Assembly: GCF_000341265.1 (NCBI RefSeq)
Contig: NZ_ANAE01000117.1
Coordinates: 1-35,645 of the forward strand
Reading direction: 5' to 3'
DNA: 35,645 nucleotides
Source of the DNA: Nocardiopsis prasina DSM 43845
Lineage (GTDB): Bacteria; Actinomycetota; Actinomycetes; Streptosporangiales; Streptosporangiaceae
This document shows, piece by piece, positions 26,411 to 34,096 of this stretch; within the stretch, counting starts at the first letter, position 1; the number at the start of each line of letters is the position of its first letter. A program made the position numbers and the translations under genes. Below the pieces are notes generated by a model. It was given only the letters and a program-made list of their open reading frames with translations, did no database searches and had not been told where the DNA came from.

Positions 26411-29400
26411 ATGAACCGTCACGTGCGCGCGGTCGACCCCACCGGCGGAGCCGAGTTCCGCACCATCGGCGAAGCCCTCGCCGGCGCCAGTGACGGCGCC
26501 GTACTGTCACTGGCCCCCGGACGCTACGACGAACAACTCGTGCTCTCACGCGTGGTGACGCTGATGGCGGCCGAGGGCCCCGGAACCGTCGAGATCCTCT
26601 GCTCCACCGGTACGGCGGTCACCTCGGTGGCCGAGGCGGTCAAACTCACCGGCCTCGTCCTGCGCGGCCGCGACTCGGAAGCCCCGGTCGTGGACGCCGC
26701 CGCCGGTCAGGTCGAACTCGCCGACTGCGAGGTGGAGGGGGCCGCCTGGGCGGCCGTCCTCGCCCGGGGCGAGGGCGCCCTGGCGCTCCGGGGCTGCACC
26801 GTGCGGTGCAGCGCGGGGGCGGGCATCGTCGTCACCTCCCCCCAGACCAGCGTCATCGAGGACTGCGTCATCGAGGACGTCGGCACCAGCGGTGTCGTCA
26901 TCAACGACAAGGGTGCCCCCGAGGTGCGCCGGTGCACCATCCGCGACGCGGGCGCCAACGGCGTCTACGCGGCGGGCAGCGGCGCCGGGCACATCAGCGA
27001 CTGCACGGTCTCCGGAACGACCAAGGCCGCCGTGGTGGTCGACGAGCACGCGGCCACGGGCCTGAGCGACCTGCGCGTGAGCGGGGTCGCCGACGACGGC
27101 GTCGTGATCTCGACCCGGTCCCCCGTGACGGTCAGCGACCTCGTCGTCGAGAAGGCGGCGGGCCGCGGCCTGGTCCTGCGCGCCGGGACCGACCCCCGCG
27201 TGGAGCGGGTCCGCGTCACCGGCAGCGGCGGCGTGGGCATCCTGGCCGAGGACAAAGCAAGAGGACACCTCCGGGACTGCGAGGTCCGGGACGCGGGCGC
27301 GGAGGGTGTCAGCGTCACCGGCCGCTCCTCCACCACCTTCAGCGGTCTGACCGTGCACGGCACGGAGGCCGCCGGAATCCACGTCACCGAGGACTCCACC
27401 GCCGAGTTCGACCGCGTCAACGTGGGACGCACGGCGGGGCCCGGTGTCGAGATCCTCTCCGGGTCGGCGCCCTTCCTCCGCAACGGCACCGTCACCGGAT
27501 CCCGGAGCCACGGCGTGCGCTGGGAGGGCGGCGGCGGACGCGTGGAGGACTTCGAGGTCACCCGCTCGCGCCGGACCGGCGTGTACGCGGCGGCCGGAGC
27601 GCGCGCCTCCCTGAGCGGGGTGCGGGTCATCGGCGCCCGCGAGAACGGGCTCGCCGCCACCGGCGGCGCCGTGCTCGACCTGCGCGACAGCGAGGCCTCC
27701 GAGTGCGGAGGCGACGGCGTGGCCGCGCACTCCGAGGGGGAGATCGCCGCGCTGCGCGTGCGCTCGCACGAGAACACCCGCAACGGCGTCCTGGTGGCGG
27801 CGGGCGCCCGCGCCGTGCTGCGCTCCTGCGAACTGGTCGGCAACGGCGGCGACGGGGTCCTCGTCGGCAGCAGCGAGGACGTCGTCCTCGAGGGCTGCAC
27901 CGTGCGGGCGAACGCCCGGGCCGGACTGCGCCAGACCGTCGCCGGAGGAAACGTCCGGGCCAACTCGCTGGTCAGCGAGGGCAACAACGCGGAGGACCTG
28001 TACGGGCCCGACGCCGTCGCCGAGACCACTGCGGGAACGTCCTCCGAGGACGAGGAGGACGACGACGAAGAGCGCGGTCCGCTGGCCGAACTCCAGGCCC
28101 TCATCGGCTTGGAGAGCGTCAAGGACGAGGTCACGACCCTCATCAACCGCAACAAGATGGCCCGGCACCGGGCCGAGATGGGCCTGCCCTCTCCGCCCGT
28201 CGCCCGGCACCTGGTCTTCGCCGGTCCTCCCGGAACCGGTAAGACGACCGTGGCCCGGCTCTACGGGAGGGTCCTGGCCGACCTCGACGTGCTGCGCTAC
28301 GGGCACGTCGTCGAGGCCGCCCGCGCGGACCTGGTCGGCCAGTACGTCGGCGCCACCGCCATCAAGACCACCGAGGTGTTCGAGAAGGCCCGGGGCGGGG
28401 TGCTGTTCGTCGACGAGGCGTACACGCTCTCCTCCGAGGACAACGGCGGTTTCGGCCAGGAGGCCATCGACACCCTGGTCAAGCTGATGGAGGACCATCG
28501 CGACGAGGTGGTCGTCATCGTCGCCGGATACGCGGCGGAGATGGACGGATTCCTGTCCTCGAACCCCGGTCTGGCCTCGCGTTTCGCTCGGACCGTCACG
28601 TTCCCCAACTATCAGGCCGAGGAGCTGGTGAGCATCGTGGAGCGCCTCGGCGCCGTCCACCAGTACACGCTCTCGCCGGACCTGCGCCCGCTGCTGCTCC
28701 AGCACTTCGAGGCGCTGCCCAAGGGGCCCGCGTTCGGTAACGGCCGCGAGGCCCGCAAGGTCTTCGAGGAGATGGTGGACCGCCAGGCACACAGACTCGG
28801 CGAGGACCCGCCCGCCGACCCCGCCGAACTCACCGTGCTCAACCCCGACGACCTCGGCGCCGTCGCCGCCCAGTCGGGCGGGCCCGGCGGGGACGACGTC
28901 GCGGGCCTGCGCGCCCAGCTCGACGCGCTGACCGGTCTGTCCGAGGTCAAGTCCACCGTCAACGACCTCGTCAACGTGCTGGTCGCCGCCGAGCGGCGGC
29001 GGGCGATCGGCATGCCGGCGCCCAGCCTCAGCCACCACCTGGTCTTCGCGGGCCCGCCCGGTACCGGTAAGACCACCGTGGCCCGGCTCTACGGCCAGCT
29101 GCTGCGCGCCCTGGGCGTGCTCCCCACCGGCCACACGGTGGAGGCGGCCCGGGCGGACCTGGTCGGGCGCTACATCGGTCATACCGCGCAGCTCACCCTG
29201 GAGACCTTCGAGAAGGCGCGCGGCGGCGTGCTGTTCATCGACGAGGCCTACACCCTCACCCCGTCCGGGGCCGCCAACGGCGACTTCGGCCAGGAGGCCG
29301 TGGACACCCTGGTCAAGCTGATGGAGGACCACCGGGACGAGGTGGTCGTCATCGTCGCCGGGTACAACGCGGAGATGCAGCGCTTCCTCGACTCCAACCC

Positions 29401-29695
29401 GGGTCTGGCCTCGCGTTTCTCCCACAACGTGCGGTTCGAGGACTACTCCGACGAGGAACTGGTCACCATCGTGGGGCGTATGGCCGCCGACAGCGGGTTC
29501 ACCATCCCGGAGGAGACCGTGGCCGCGCTCGGGCAGCACTTCTCCGGGGTGCCGCGCACGGAGTCCTTCGGCAACGCCCGCTACGCGCGGCAGGTCCTGG
29601 AGCGCATGATCACCCGCCAGGCGGGACGCACCATCGCCCTGACCGACCCCACCCGCGACGACCTGACCCTGCTCACCCCGGCCGACGTGCCGTGA
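26411..29695 (+). CDS. Beta-helix fused to two CbxX/CfqX-type AAA+ ATPase domains (EccA-like)
   Basis: This 1094-residue cytosolic protein has no signal peptide or membrane helix. Residues 1-535 form a right-handed parallel beta-helix of about 18 rungs with a period of roughly 22 residues (GVxI...VxxCxV pattern). An acidic linker (EDEEDDDEE, about 542-552) follows, then two AAA+ domains of the CbxX/CfqX family. Walker A is GPPGTGKT at 605-612 and again at 881-888; Walker B is LFVDEA (Asp668, Glu669) and LFIDEA; the sensor/arginine parts read NPGLASRF in both. EccA of mycobacterial ESX systems has this ATPase type behind a TPR domain and prepares substrates; here a beta-helix replaces the TPR and the ATPase is doubled. 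ATG 26411 follows AAAGGAAG; an in-frame extension upstream to 26354 would run over the hairpins. Confidence 0.92.
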   Translation: MNRHVRAVDPTGGAEFRTIGEALAGASDGAVLSLAPGRYDEQLVLSRVVTLMAAEGPGTVEILCSTGTAVTSVAEAVKLTGLVLRGRDSEAPVVDAAAGQVELADCEVEGAAWAAVLARGEGALALRGCTVRCSAGAGIVVTSPQTSVIEDCVIEDVGTSGVVINDKGAPEVRRCTIRDAGANGVYAAGSGAGHISDCTVSGTTKAAVVVDEHAATGLSDLRVSGVADDGVVISTRSPVTVSDLVVEKAAGRGLVLRAGTDPRVERVRVTGSGGVGILAEDKARGHLRDCEVRDAGAEGVSVTGRSSTTFSGLTVHGTEAAGIHVTEDSTAEFDRVNVGRTAGPGVEILSGSAPFLRNGTVTGSRSHGVRWEGGGGRVEDFEVTRSRRTGVYAAAGARASLSGVRVIGARENGLAATGGAVLDLRDSEASECGGDGVAAHSEGEIAALRVRSHENTRNGVLVAAGARAVLRSCELVGNGGDGVLVGSSEDVVLEGCTVRANARAGLRQTVAGGNVRANSLVSEGNNAEDLYGPDAVAETTAGTSSEDEEDDDEERGPLAELQALIGLESVKDEVTTLINRNKMARHRAEMGLPSPPVARHLVFAGPPGTGKTTVARLYGRVLADLDVLRYGHVVEAARADLVGQYVGATAIKTTEVFEKARGGVLFVDEAYTLSSEDNGGFGQEAIDTLVKLMEDHRDEVVVIVAGYAAEMDGFLSSNPGLASRFARTVTFPNYQAEELVSIVERLGAVHQYTLSPDLRPLLLQHFEALPKGPAFGNGREARKVFEEMVDRQAHRLGEDPPADPAELTVLNPDDLGAVAAQSGGPGGDDVAGLRAQLDALTGLSEVKSTVNDLVNVLVAAERRRAIGMPAPSLSHHLVFAGPPGTGKTTVARLYGQLLRALGVLPTGHTVEAARADLVGRYIGHTAQLTLETFEKARGGVLFIDEAYTLTPSGAANGDFGQEAVDTLVKLMEDHRDEVVVIVAGYNAEMQRFLDSNPGLASRFSHNVRFEDYSDEELVTIVGRMAADSGFTIPEETVAALGQHFSGVPRTESFGNARYARQVLERMITRQAGRTIALTDPTRDDLTLLTPADVP

Positions 29696-29701
29696 CGCGC
29701 G

Positions 29702-29747
29702 GTGGTGCCCATCCGGCCGGTGCACGACCGGCCCGGGTGGGCGCCAC
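29702..29747 (+). terminator. Composite terminator hairpin at the end of the type VII locus
   Basis: GTGGTGCCCA (29702-29711) pairs with TGGGCGCCAC (29738-29747) with one wobble. Inside, GGCCGGT (29715-29721) pairs with ACCGGCC (29727-29733) around GCACG. The structure begins seven bases after the stop codon. Length and position make it the best terminator candidate in the window. Confidence 0.7.
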
Positions 29748-29931
29748 CGTCCTCCGGTGGTCCGCCACCGCCCTCAACGGACGCCTGCGGCGCGGTGTCC
29801 CCGCGTGACCGCCCGGCTGCCTCTCTCCGCACCGATGAGGCTCGGACAGCCAACCCCGGGGCGGGGCCCCGCTGGGGCGACACCGCGCCCGCGTGGCGGC
29901 GCGCGGGAGGGGCAGATTCGCTCCACGGCCC

Positions 29932-29958
29932 GCGAGCGACCGCCGGGCGGCCGCTCGC
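29932..29958 (-). terminator. Hairpin downstream of the minus-strand methyltransferase gene
   Basis: GCGAGCG (29932-29938) pairs with CGCTCGC (29952-29958). After one mismatch four further pairs form around a 3-nt loop. It lies about 48 bases past the methyltransferase stop and probably ends that transcript. Confidence 0.5.
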
Positions 29959-30005
29959 ATCGATGACGGCTCCGCCGCCCGGCGAGAGCATCCGGAAGCC
30001 ACGCC

Positions 30006-31055
30006 CTAGGCGCGCACCAACTCCACGACGCTGACCCCGAGGCCCGGGACGACGCGGTTCAGCCGGAGACCGGAGCGCGCGGCCACCTCGGCGAACTCGG
30101 ACCGGGTCCGCTGCTTGCCGTCGCAGTGGACCAGCATGCTGAGGTCCATGAACTTCGCCGTCCGCGCGGGTCCGGGCCGCTCAGGGACCAGCACCTCCGC
30201 GAGCAGGACCCGGCCCTCGGCGGTCATGGCCGTGCGGCAGTGGGTGAGGATTCGGACGGTGTCGGCGTCGTTCCAGTTGTGGATGACGCTGGCGAGCAGG
30301 TAGGTGTCGCCTCCGGCGGGCACGGAGTCGAGGAAGCTCCCGGACTCGACACGGCAGCGCTCGGCCACCCCCTCGCGCCCCAGCGCGGGATCGGGCTGGG
30401 AGACCACCTCGGGCCGGTCGTAGAGCACCCCCCGCAGATGCGGGTTGGCCGCCAGGACCAGGGACAGGAGCCGCCCCCGGCCGCCCCCGACGTCGACCAG
30501 GCACTCGCTGCCGCCGAAGTCGTACTCGTCCACAAGGGAGCGGGTGAGCTGCGAGGAGATGTCGGTCATGCCCTGGTCGAACACCGAGGCGGACCGGGGG
30601 TTGGCGCGCATGTAGTCCCAGACCGGGACGCCGTGGACGGCCTCGAACACCGGACCGCCCACGCGCACCGCGTCGGCGAGGTGGGCCATGGTGGAGCGCT
30701 CCGCCGGGCTGCCCAGCCAACGGGCGAACCCCCGCATGGAGTCGGGAGCGTCCGAGCGCAGGGCGCGGCCGAGTTCGGTGAGCGCGTAGTTGCGCCCGGG
30801 CAGTTCCTCGACGACGCCCAGGTCGGCGCAGGCGCGCAGCAACCGGTGCAGGGCGTCGGCGTCGGCTTCGACCAGCTTCGCGATCTCGTCGACGGGTGTC
30901 GGGTCCCCGGACATCACGTCGGCGACACCCAGTTCGGCGGCGGCGCTGACGGCGGCCGCCACCCAGCTGGACGTGATCAGCTCGAAGAGGTGCACGGCTG
31001 GACCGCTGAGCGGCGTCGGACCGCCGTGCGCCAGGGAGAGGGGAGGGGTGGACAC
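30006..31055 (-). CDS. SAM-dependent O-methyltransferase of the cyclodipeptide cluster (His retained)
   Basis: The protein belongs to the acetylserotonin/plant-type O-methyltransferase family (PF00891 type): an N-terminal winged-helix dimerisation domain (about 15-100) and a Rossmann domain with the SAM loop VDVGGGRG near 185-192. The catalytic His is present as IHNWND (His259). The gene is divergent from the oxidase/synthase genes and is a likely tailoring enzyme for the diketopiperazine. The corresponding cluster of Nocardiopsis dassonvillei, as I recall it, also has methyltransferase genes on both sides. The start is uncertain: GTG 31055 gives a family-like N-terminus with 349 residues; TTG 31112, behind GGAGG at tight spacing, would add 19 residues. 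Confidence 0.85.
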   Translation of the reverse strand: MSTPPLSLAHGGPTPLSGPAVHLFELITSSWVAAAVSAAAELGVADVMSGDPTPVDEIAKLVEADADALHRLLRACADLGVVEELPGRNYALTELGRALRSDAPDSMRGFARWLGSPAERSTMAHLADAVRVGGPVFEAVHGVPVWDYMRANPRSASVFDQGMTDISSQLTRSLVDEYDFGGSECLVDVGGGRGRLLSLVLAANPHLRGVLYDRPEVVSQPDPALGREGVAERCRVESGSFLDSVPAGGDTYLLASVIHNWNDADTVRILTHCRTAMTAEGRVLLAEVLVPERPGPARTAKFMDLSMLVHCDGKQRTRSEFAEVAARSGLRLNRVVPGLGVSVVELVRA

Positions 31056-31062
31056 AGGTGTC
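31051..31062. promoter_or_regulatory. Inverted repeat over the methyltransferase start
   Basis: GACAC-AG-GTGTC is a 5+2+5 inverted repeat covering the preferred GTG start (31053-31055 on the minus strand). It may be an operator or an RNA hairpin that hides the start. Short inverted repeats arise by chance, so this is weak. Confidence 0.25.
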
Positions 31063-31130
31063 TGGACCTTTCGACGACTGCCCTCGACCGGTGGTCGGCC
31101 GGGGTGGCGCAACGGCCTCCAAAAGGCCAG

Positions 31131-31165
31131 TCGACACGCTATATTACTCCCTGGATTTTAACCAA
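31131..31165. promoter_or_regulatory. Putative divergent promoters of the cyclodipeptide cluster
   Basis: This is the only AT-rich patch in the intergenic stretch. On the minus strand TTGGTT (31165-31160), 16 bases and TATAGC (31143-31138) form a plausible promoter for the methyltransferase. On the plus strand TATATT (31140-31145) is a possible -10 for the oxidase gene but lacks a good -35. The two -10 elements overlap, so the opposing promoters would exclude each other. Confidence 0.5.
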
Positions 31166-31179
31166 TACAGAGAGTGGGT

Positions 31180-31737
31180 ATGGCTGTGGCGGCCGAAGAA
31201 CCGGGGTCCTCCGCCGAGAGCCGGGCCTCACAGGCGCTCCACGTCCTGAACACGAGGACGGTCGTCCGCTCCTTCAGTGACAGACCCGTGGAGGACGACC
31301 TCCTGACCCCCCTCCTGGACGCCATGCTCGCGGCCCCCTCCGCCTCGAACAAGCAGGCGTGGGCCTTCGTCACCGTTCGCCGCCCGCGCACCCTGAAGCT
31401 GGTCCACGCCTTCTCGCCCGGCATCATCGAGCGCCCTCCCCTGGTCGTGGCGGCCTGCTTCGACCGCTCCCGCGCGGTGGGCGGCGGCGCCTGGGACGAG
31501 GGCATGCTCTGCGTGGCGATGGCCGTGCAGAACCTGCTGCTCGCGGCGCACGCCCTCGGGCTCGGGGCCTGCCCCTCCGCCAGTTTCCGCAAGGGCCCGG
31601 TGAGCAGGTTCCTCGGGCTTCCGGACCATCTCCTGCCATTGCTCCTGGTGTCGATCGGGCACCCGGACCGAACCCCCGAGGCCGCGCCGAGGCGCGGCCG
31701 GAACGAGGTGATCAGCCATGAGTGCTGGGGTGAATGA
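31180..31737 (+). CDS. Cyclic dipeptide oxidase large subunit, AlbA-like nitroreductase-fold flavoprotein
   Basis: With its AlbB-like partner this FMN enzyme should dehydrogenate the alpha-beta bonds of a cyclodipeptide. The 185-residue protein has nitroreductase features: an N-terminal RTVVRSFSDRPV segment, PSASNKQAW (FMN-site SxxNxQ) near 50-58, and a C-terminal GRNEVISHECWG block. The segments RTVVRSF, MLAAPSASNKQAW, AFSPGI, LCVAMAVQNLLLAAHALGLGACP and NEVISHECWG follow recalled AlbA of albonoursin biosynthesis closely. ATG 31180 is preferred; GTG 31174 is also in frame. The 3' end overlaps the next gene by 20 bases, so translation is coupled. Confidence 0.93.
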   Translation: MAVAAEEPGSSAESRASQALHVLNTRTVVRSFSDRPVEDDLLTPLLDAMLAAPSASNKQAWAFVTVRRPRTLKLVHAFSPGIIERPPLVVAACFDRSRAVGGGAWDEGMLCVAMAVQNLLLAAHALGLGACPSASFRKGPVSRFLGLPDHLLPLLLVSIGHPDRTPEAAPRRGRNEVISHECWGE

Positions 31738-32035
31738 CGACCGCGTCGGTGAGGAACTGGTCCTGCTCGCGGCCTACCTGCTCAGTAGCGGGAGGGGGCT
31801 GCTGGAGGAACCAGCCGCGTACGGGCCCCTCCGCTGCCTGGACGCCGCCCGCCGCGTCCTCTCCCTGCGGTCCCGGATCGGGGTTCCCGACAGCCCGGAA
31901 CTCACCGACCTGCGTGCGCGCATGGACGACGTCATGTGCGGGGCGATGGCCGACCGGGAGCTGGACGTCCTGCTCGACGACCTGTGTGACCGGCTCGCCG
32001 CAGCCCTGGAGGAGCCCGGTGCCGTTTCAGCCTGA
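31718..32035 (+). CDS. Cyclic dipeptide oxidase small subunit, AlbB-like
   Basis: The 105-residue, all-helical protein matches AlbB in size, position and pattern (EELVLLAAYLLSSGRGLLEEPAAYGPLRCLDAARRV; the short motif GRGLLE-x5-GP is typical). AlbB-type subunits assemble with AlbA into the large active oxidase and are needed for activity. The ATG at 31718 lies inside the end of the albA-like gene, and its own stop overlaps the start of the synthase gene, so the three genes form a translationally coupled unit. Confidence 0.9.
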   Translation: MSAGVNDDRVGEELVLLAAYLLSSGRGLLEEPAAYGPLRCLDAARRVLSLRSRIGVPDSPELTDLRARMDDVMCGAMADRELDVLLDDLCDRLAAALEEPGAVSA

Positions 32036-32747
32036 GACAACGCTGCCCGTCGAGGAGCCCGGCCCGGGCCGGGAGGTCCGGCCGCCGACGGGGGAGGTGT
32101 TCGACGCGAGCTGCTTCACCCCGGCCTGCCAACGCCTGTTGGAGCGCGGCGACCACGCGCTCATCGGGGTCAGCGCCGGGAACAGCTACTTCAGCCAGCA
32201 GCGGCTCACCCAGCTCCTGACCTGGACGGGCTGGCGGTGCGCCGCAGTGGACCTGCTCTACACGGACCTGCACCTCGACACCATGTACCTGGCGTCGGGA
32301 GACGACGAGGCGCAGGCCGCGAGGCGGACCACCCGCGCGCTGCGGGACGTGCGGCGCCGTGTGCGGCGCGCGATGGAGGCGGCCCCCCGCGTACCCGCGA
32401 GGGTCCGGGCCCTGGCCCTGTCGGAGACGGTCGACCTGCCGGGGTACCGGTCGGCCCTGGACCGGATCGACCGGGAGCTCGCCGAGAACCCGAGGATGCG
32501 GCGAGCGTGCGAGGAGCACGTCCGGCAGATCGTCGGCGGTGGACCCGGGTCGCCGGAGGCCCGCTTCGCGGCGGGGTTGTCCTACCTGCGCGCCGAACTG
32601 CCCTACCTGCTCAGCACCCCCGAGGTACTGGGAGTGCCCTCGTCGGTGTGCTGTTACCACGAACTGCTGCCGCTCCTGGTCGAGCTGGAGGGGGACACGT
32701 CCTGCCTCCAACCCGGCCAGGGGCACCTCGTCCTGAGGCCGAGGTAG
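32019..32747 (+). CDS. Cyclodipeptide synthase, AlbC-like
   Basis: This enzyme joins two aminoacyl-tRNAs into a cyclic dipeptide. The 242-residue chain (AlbC is about the same) contains HALIGVSAGNSYFS with the nucleophilic Ser52 and the NYP-subfamily Asn55, the YLRAE motif with Tyr189 and Glu193, and CYH with Tyr213 followed by Pro218. These align with Ser37, Asn40, Tyr178, Glu182 and Tyr202 of AlbC as I recall it. The basic helix that contacts tRNA is visible (RRTTRALRDVRRRVRRAMEA). GTG 32019 has GGAGGAG five bases upstream and overlaps the albB-like gene by 17 bases; longer in-frame starts would run through that gene. Which amino acids are used cannot be read with certainty. Confidence 0.95.
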   Translation: MPFQPETTLPVEEPGPGREVRPPTGEVFDASCFTPACQRLLERGDHALIGVSAGNSYFSQQRLTQLLTWTGWRCAAVDLLYTDLHLDTMYLASGDDEAQAARRTTRALRDVRRRVRRAMEAAPRVPARVRALALSETVDLPGYRSALDRIDRELAENPRMRRACEEHVRQIVGGGPGSPEARFAAGLSYLRAELPYLLSTPEVLGVPSSVCCYHELLPLLVELEGDTSCLQPGQGHLVLRPR

Positions 32748-32753
32748 ACGAAC

Positions 32754-32775
32754 GGGGCGGGGGAGACCCCGCCCC
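32754..32775. terminator. Bidirectional hairpin between the synthase and second methyltransferase genes
   Basis: GGGGCGGGG (32754-32762) and CCCCGCCCC (32767-32775) form a perfect 9-bp stem closed by a GAGA tetraloop in the 33-base gap between convergent stop codons. It can serve both strands. Confidence 0.65.
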
Positions 32776-32780
32776 ACGGG

Positions 32781-33821
32781 TCAGGCGGGGCGCACGTCCA
32801 TCACCGACTCCCCGTCCGGCACCCGGTGCACCGAGTGCAGGGCCAGTCCGACCTCCGCGAAGAGCTCCTCGTGCTCCTCCGACGAACGCGGCGCCGCCCC
32901 GTACAGCACGAACATGCTCAGGCCGATGGCCTCGACGAACGCCCCAGGGCGGTCTCGCTCGGGGAGGTGACCCACGATCAGCAGCCGCGACTCCGCCGTC
33001 ATCGCCGCGCGGACGTTGGCCAGGATGCGGACCGCGTCCCGATCGGACCAGTTCTGCATCACCCGGGCCATGACGTAGACGTCCGCCCCCTCGGGAACCC
33101 CCTCGAAGAAGCTGCCGCCCACCACCGAACACCGGTCGGCGACCCCCTCCTCACGCAGCAGCCGGGGGGCGCCGGCCACCACCTCCGGGAGGTCGAAGAG
33201 GACCCCCGTAGCCTCGGGACGGGCCCGCAGGACGGCGGCGAGCGTGGCGCCCTCCCCGCCGCCGAGATCCACCACGGTCCCGGCACCGGCGAGGTCGGCC
33301 GCGTCCAGCAGGGTCCCGGCGGGTGTGGAGGCGTTCATCGCCCGGTTGAACACCTCCGCCGCGTCCCGGTTCTCACTCAGGTAGTCGAAGAGCTGGCTGC
33401 CGGTGTGGATCTCGAACGCCGTGCGGCCCGAGCCCACCGAATCGCCCAGCCTCGTCCACGCCTGGAAGAGGTCCCCGTAGGTGCACATGCGGAAGAGGTC
33501 GCGCAGGCCCAGGGGGTCGTCGGCGCGCAGGTGGTTCCCGGCGGGGCTGAGCGCGAACACCCCGGGCGCGGTCTGTGCCAGGAGTTCCGTCGCCGTCACC
33601 GCCCGCAGGACGACGAGCAGGCGCTCCTCGGGTACACCGACCTCCCGTGCCAGGTCGGCGACCGGGCGGGGCCCGTCCGCCAGCGCCTCCACGACGCCCA
33701 GTTCGACCACCGCCGAGACCGCGTGGATCAGCATGGCCGAGGACACGAGCCCCGACAGGGGCGCCTCCGTCCTCTCCGGCGGGATGGCGGCCCCGTCCAC
33801 TCGCCCCACGTCGACCAGCAC
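32781..33821 (-). CDS. Second SAM-dependent methyltransferase of the cyclodipeptide cluster (catalytic His replaced by Gln)
   Basis: Same family as the methyltransferase at 30006-31055: N-terminal dimerisation domain (LSGLVSSAMLIHAVSAVVELGV) and SAM loop VVDLGGGEG near 180-188. In the motif where family members carry the catalytic His (H-x-W-x-D), this protein reads MQNWSD with Gln256. It may therefore methylate nitrogen, or use another mechanism, while the first methyltransferase keeps His. The nocazine-type pathway has both N- and O-methylation. GTG 33821 follows GAGGGAG at good spacing and gives 346 residues; GTG 33872 is in frame but lacks a ribosome site. It converges with the synthase gene. 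Confidence 0.85.
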   Translation of the reverse strand: MLVDVGRVDGAAIPPERTEAPLSGLVSSAMLIHAVSAVVELGVVEALADGPRPVADLAREVGVPEERLLVVLRAVTATELLAQTAPGVFALSPAGNHLRADDPLGLRDLFRMCTYGDLFQAWTRLGDSVGSGRTAFEIHTGSQLFDYLSENRDAAEVFNRAMNASTPAGTLLDAADLAGAGTVVDLGGGEGATLAAVLRARPEATGVLFDLPEVVAGAPRLLREEGVADRCSVVGGSFFEGVPEGADVYVMARVMQNWSDRDAVRILANVRAAMTAESRLLIVGHLPERDRPGAFVEAIGLSMFVLYGAAPRSSEEHEELFAEVGLALHSVHRVPDGESVMDVRPA

Positions 33822-33867
33822 ACCGTCTCCCTCGCGCACCGCGGCCCCGCCCCTCGTCCGAATGTCA

Positions 33868-33882
33868 GTCACAGGAAGTGAC
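33868..33882. promoter_or_regulatory. Inverted repeat upstream of the second methyltransferase
   Basis: GTCAC-AGGAA-GTGAC is a perfect 5+5+5 inverted repeat, 47 bases upstream of the preferred start. It could be an operator. No convincing -35/-10 pair was seen in the 275 bases up to the dehydrogenase stop; the rest of that stretch holds only the hairpin at 34043-34071. Confidence 0.3.
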
Positions 33883-34042
33883 GATGCCAGGTGGCGGGGG
33901 TGTCCCGTGGGGTTTTCGGGGAGCGGCGCCGGGCCGCACCGCTCTGCCTCCGTTCGTCGCCCGCGGCATTCGGTCGCCGTCACGGGCCTCCACGACGCCC
34001 TGCGGATCGACGTGCTCGCGCGGGTCAGGCGGGAACTCACCG

Positions 34043-34071
34043 GGTCGGGGCGGGGCGACCCCGCCCCGACC
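34043..34071 (-). terminator. Terminator hairpin downstream of the aldehyde dehydrogenase gene
   Basis: GGTCGGGGCGGGG (34043-34055) and CCCCGCCCCGACC (34059-34071) form a perfect 13-bp stem with a CGA loop, about 25 bases past the dehydrogenase stop codon on the minus strand. Confidence 0.65.
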
Positions 34072-34096
34072 GGTACGGCCCCGTGGGCCCGACCGC

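Larger units (their letters stand above)
29696..30005. other. Gene-free region between convergent genes
   Basis: These 310 bases lie between the stop of the beta-helix/AAA+ gene and the stop of the minus-strand methyltransferase gene. Each end holds a long hairpin (29702-29747 and 29932-29958). Open frames between them show no recognisable protein features. It marks the border between the secretion locus and the cyclodipeptide cluster. Confidence 0.7.

Noticed and set aside
26546..29725. Open frame of 1059 codons on the minus strand opposite the beta-helix/AAA+ gene
   Set aside because: The plus strand has two perfect AAA+ domains in frame; the antisense frame is Gly/Val/His-rich shadow sequence.
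30126..31280. Plus-strand open frame of 384 codons opposite the first methyltransferase
   Set aside because: The minus strand shows a complete methyltransferase with SAM and HNW motifs; the plus frame lacks any domain.
31734..32018. Longer N-terminus for the cyclodipeptide synthase from in-frame codons upstream
   Set aside because: It would run through the AlbB-like gene in another frame; GTG 32019 with GGAGGAG gives the normal family length.
33822..34040. N-terminal extension of the second methyltransferase up to 34040
   Set aside because: The extra 73 residues are Arg/Pro-rich without family similarity and no ribosome site precedes that start.
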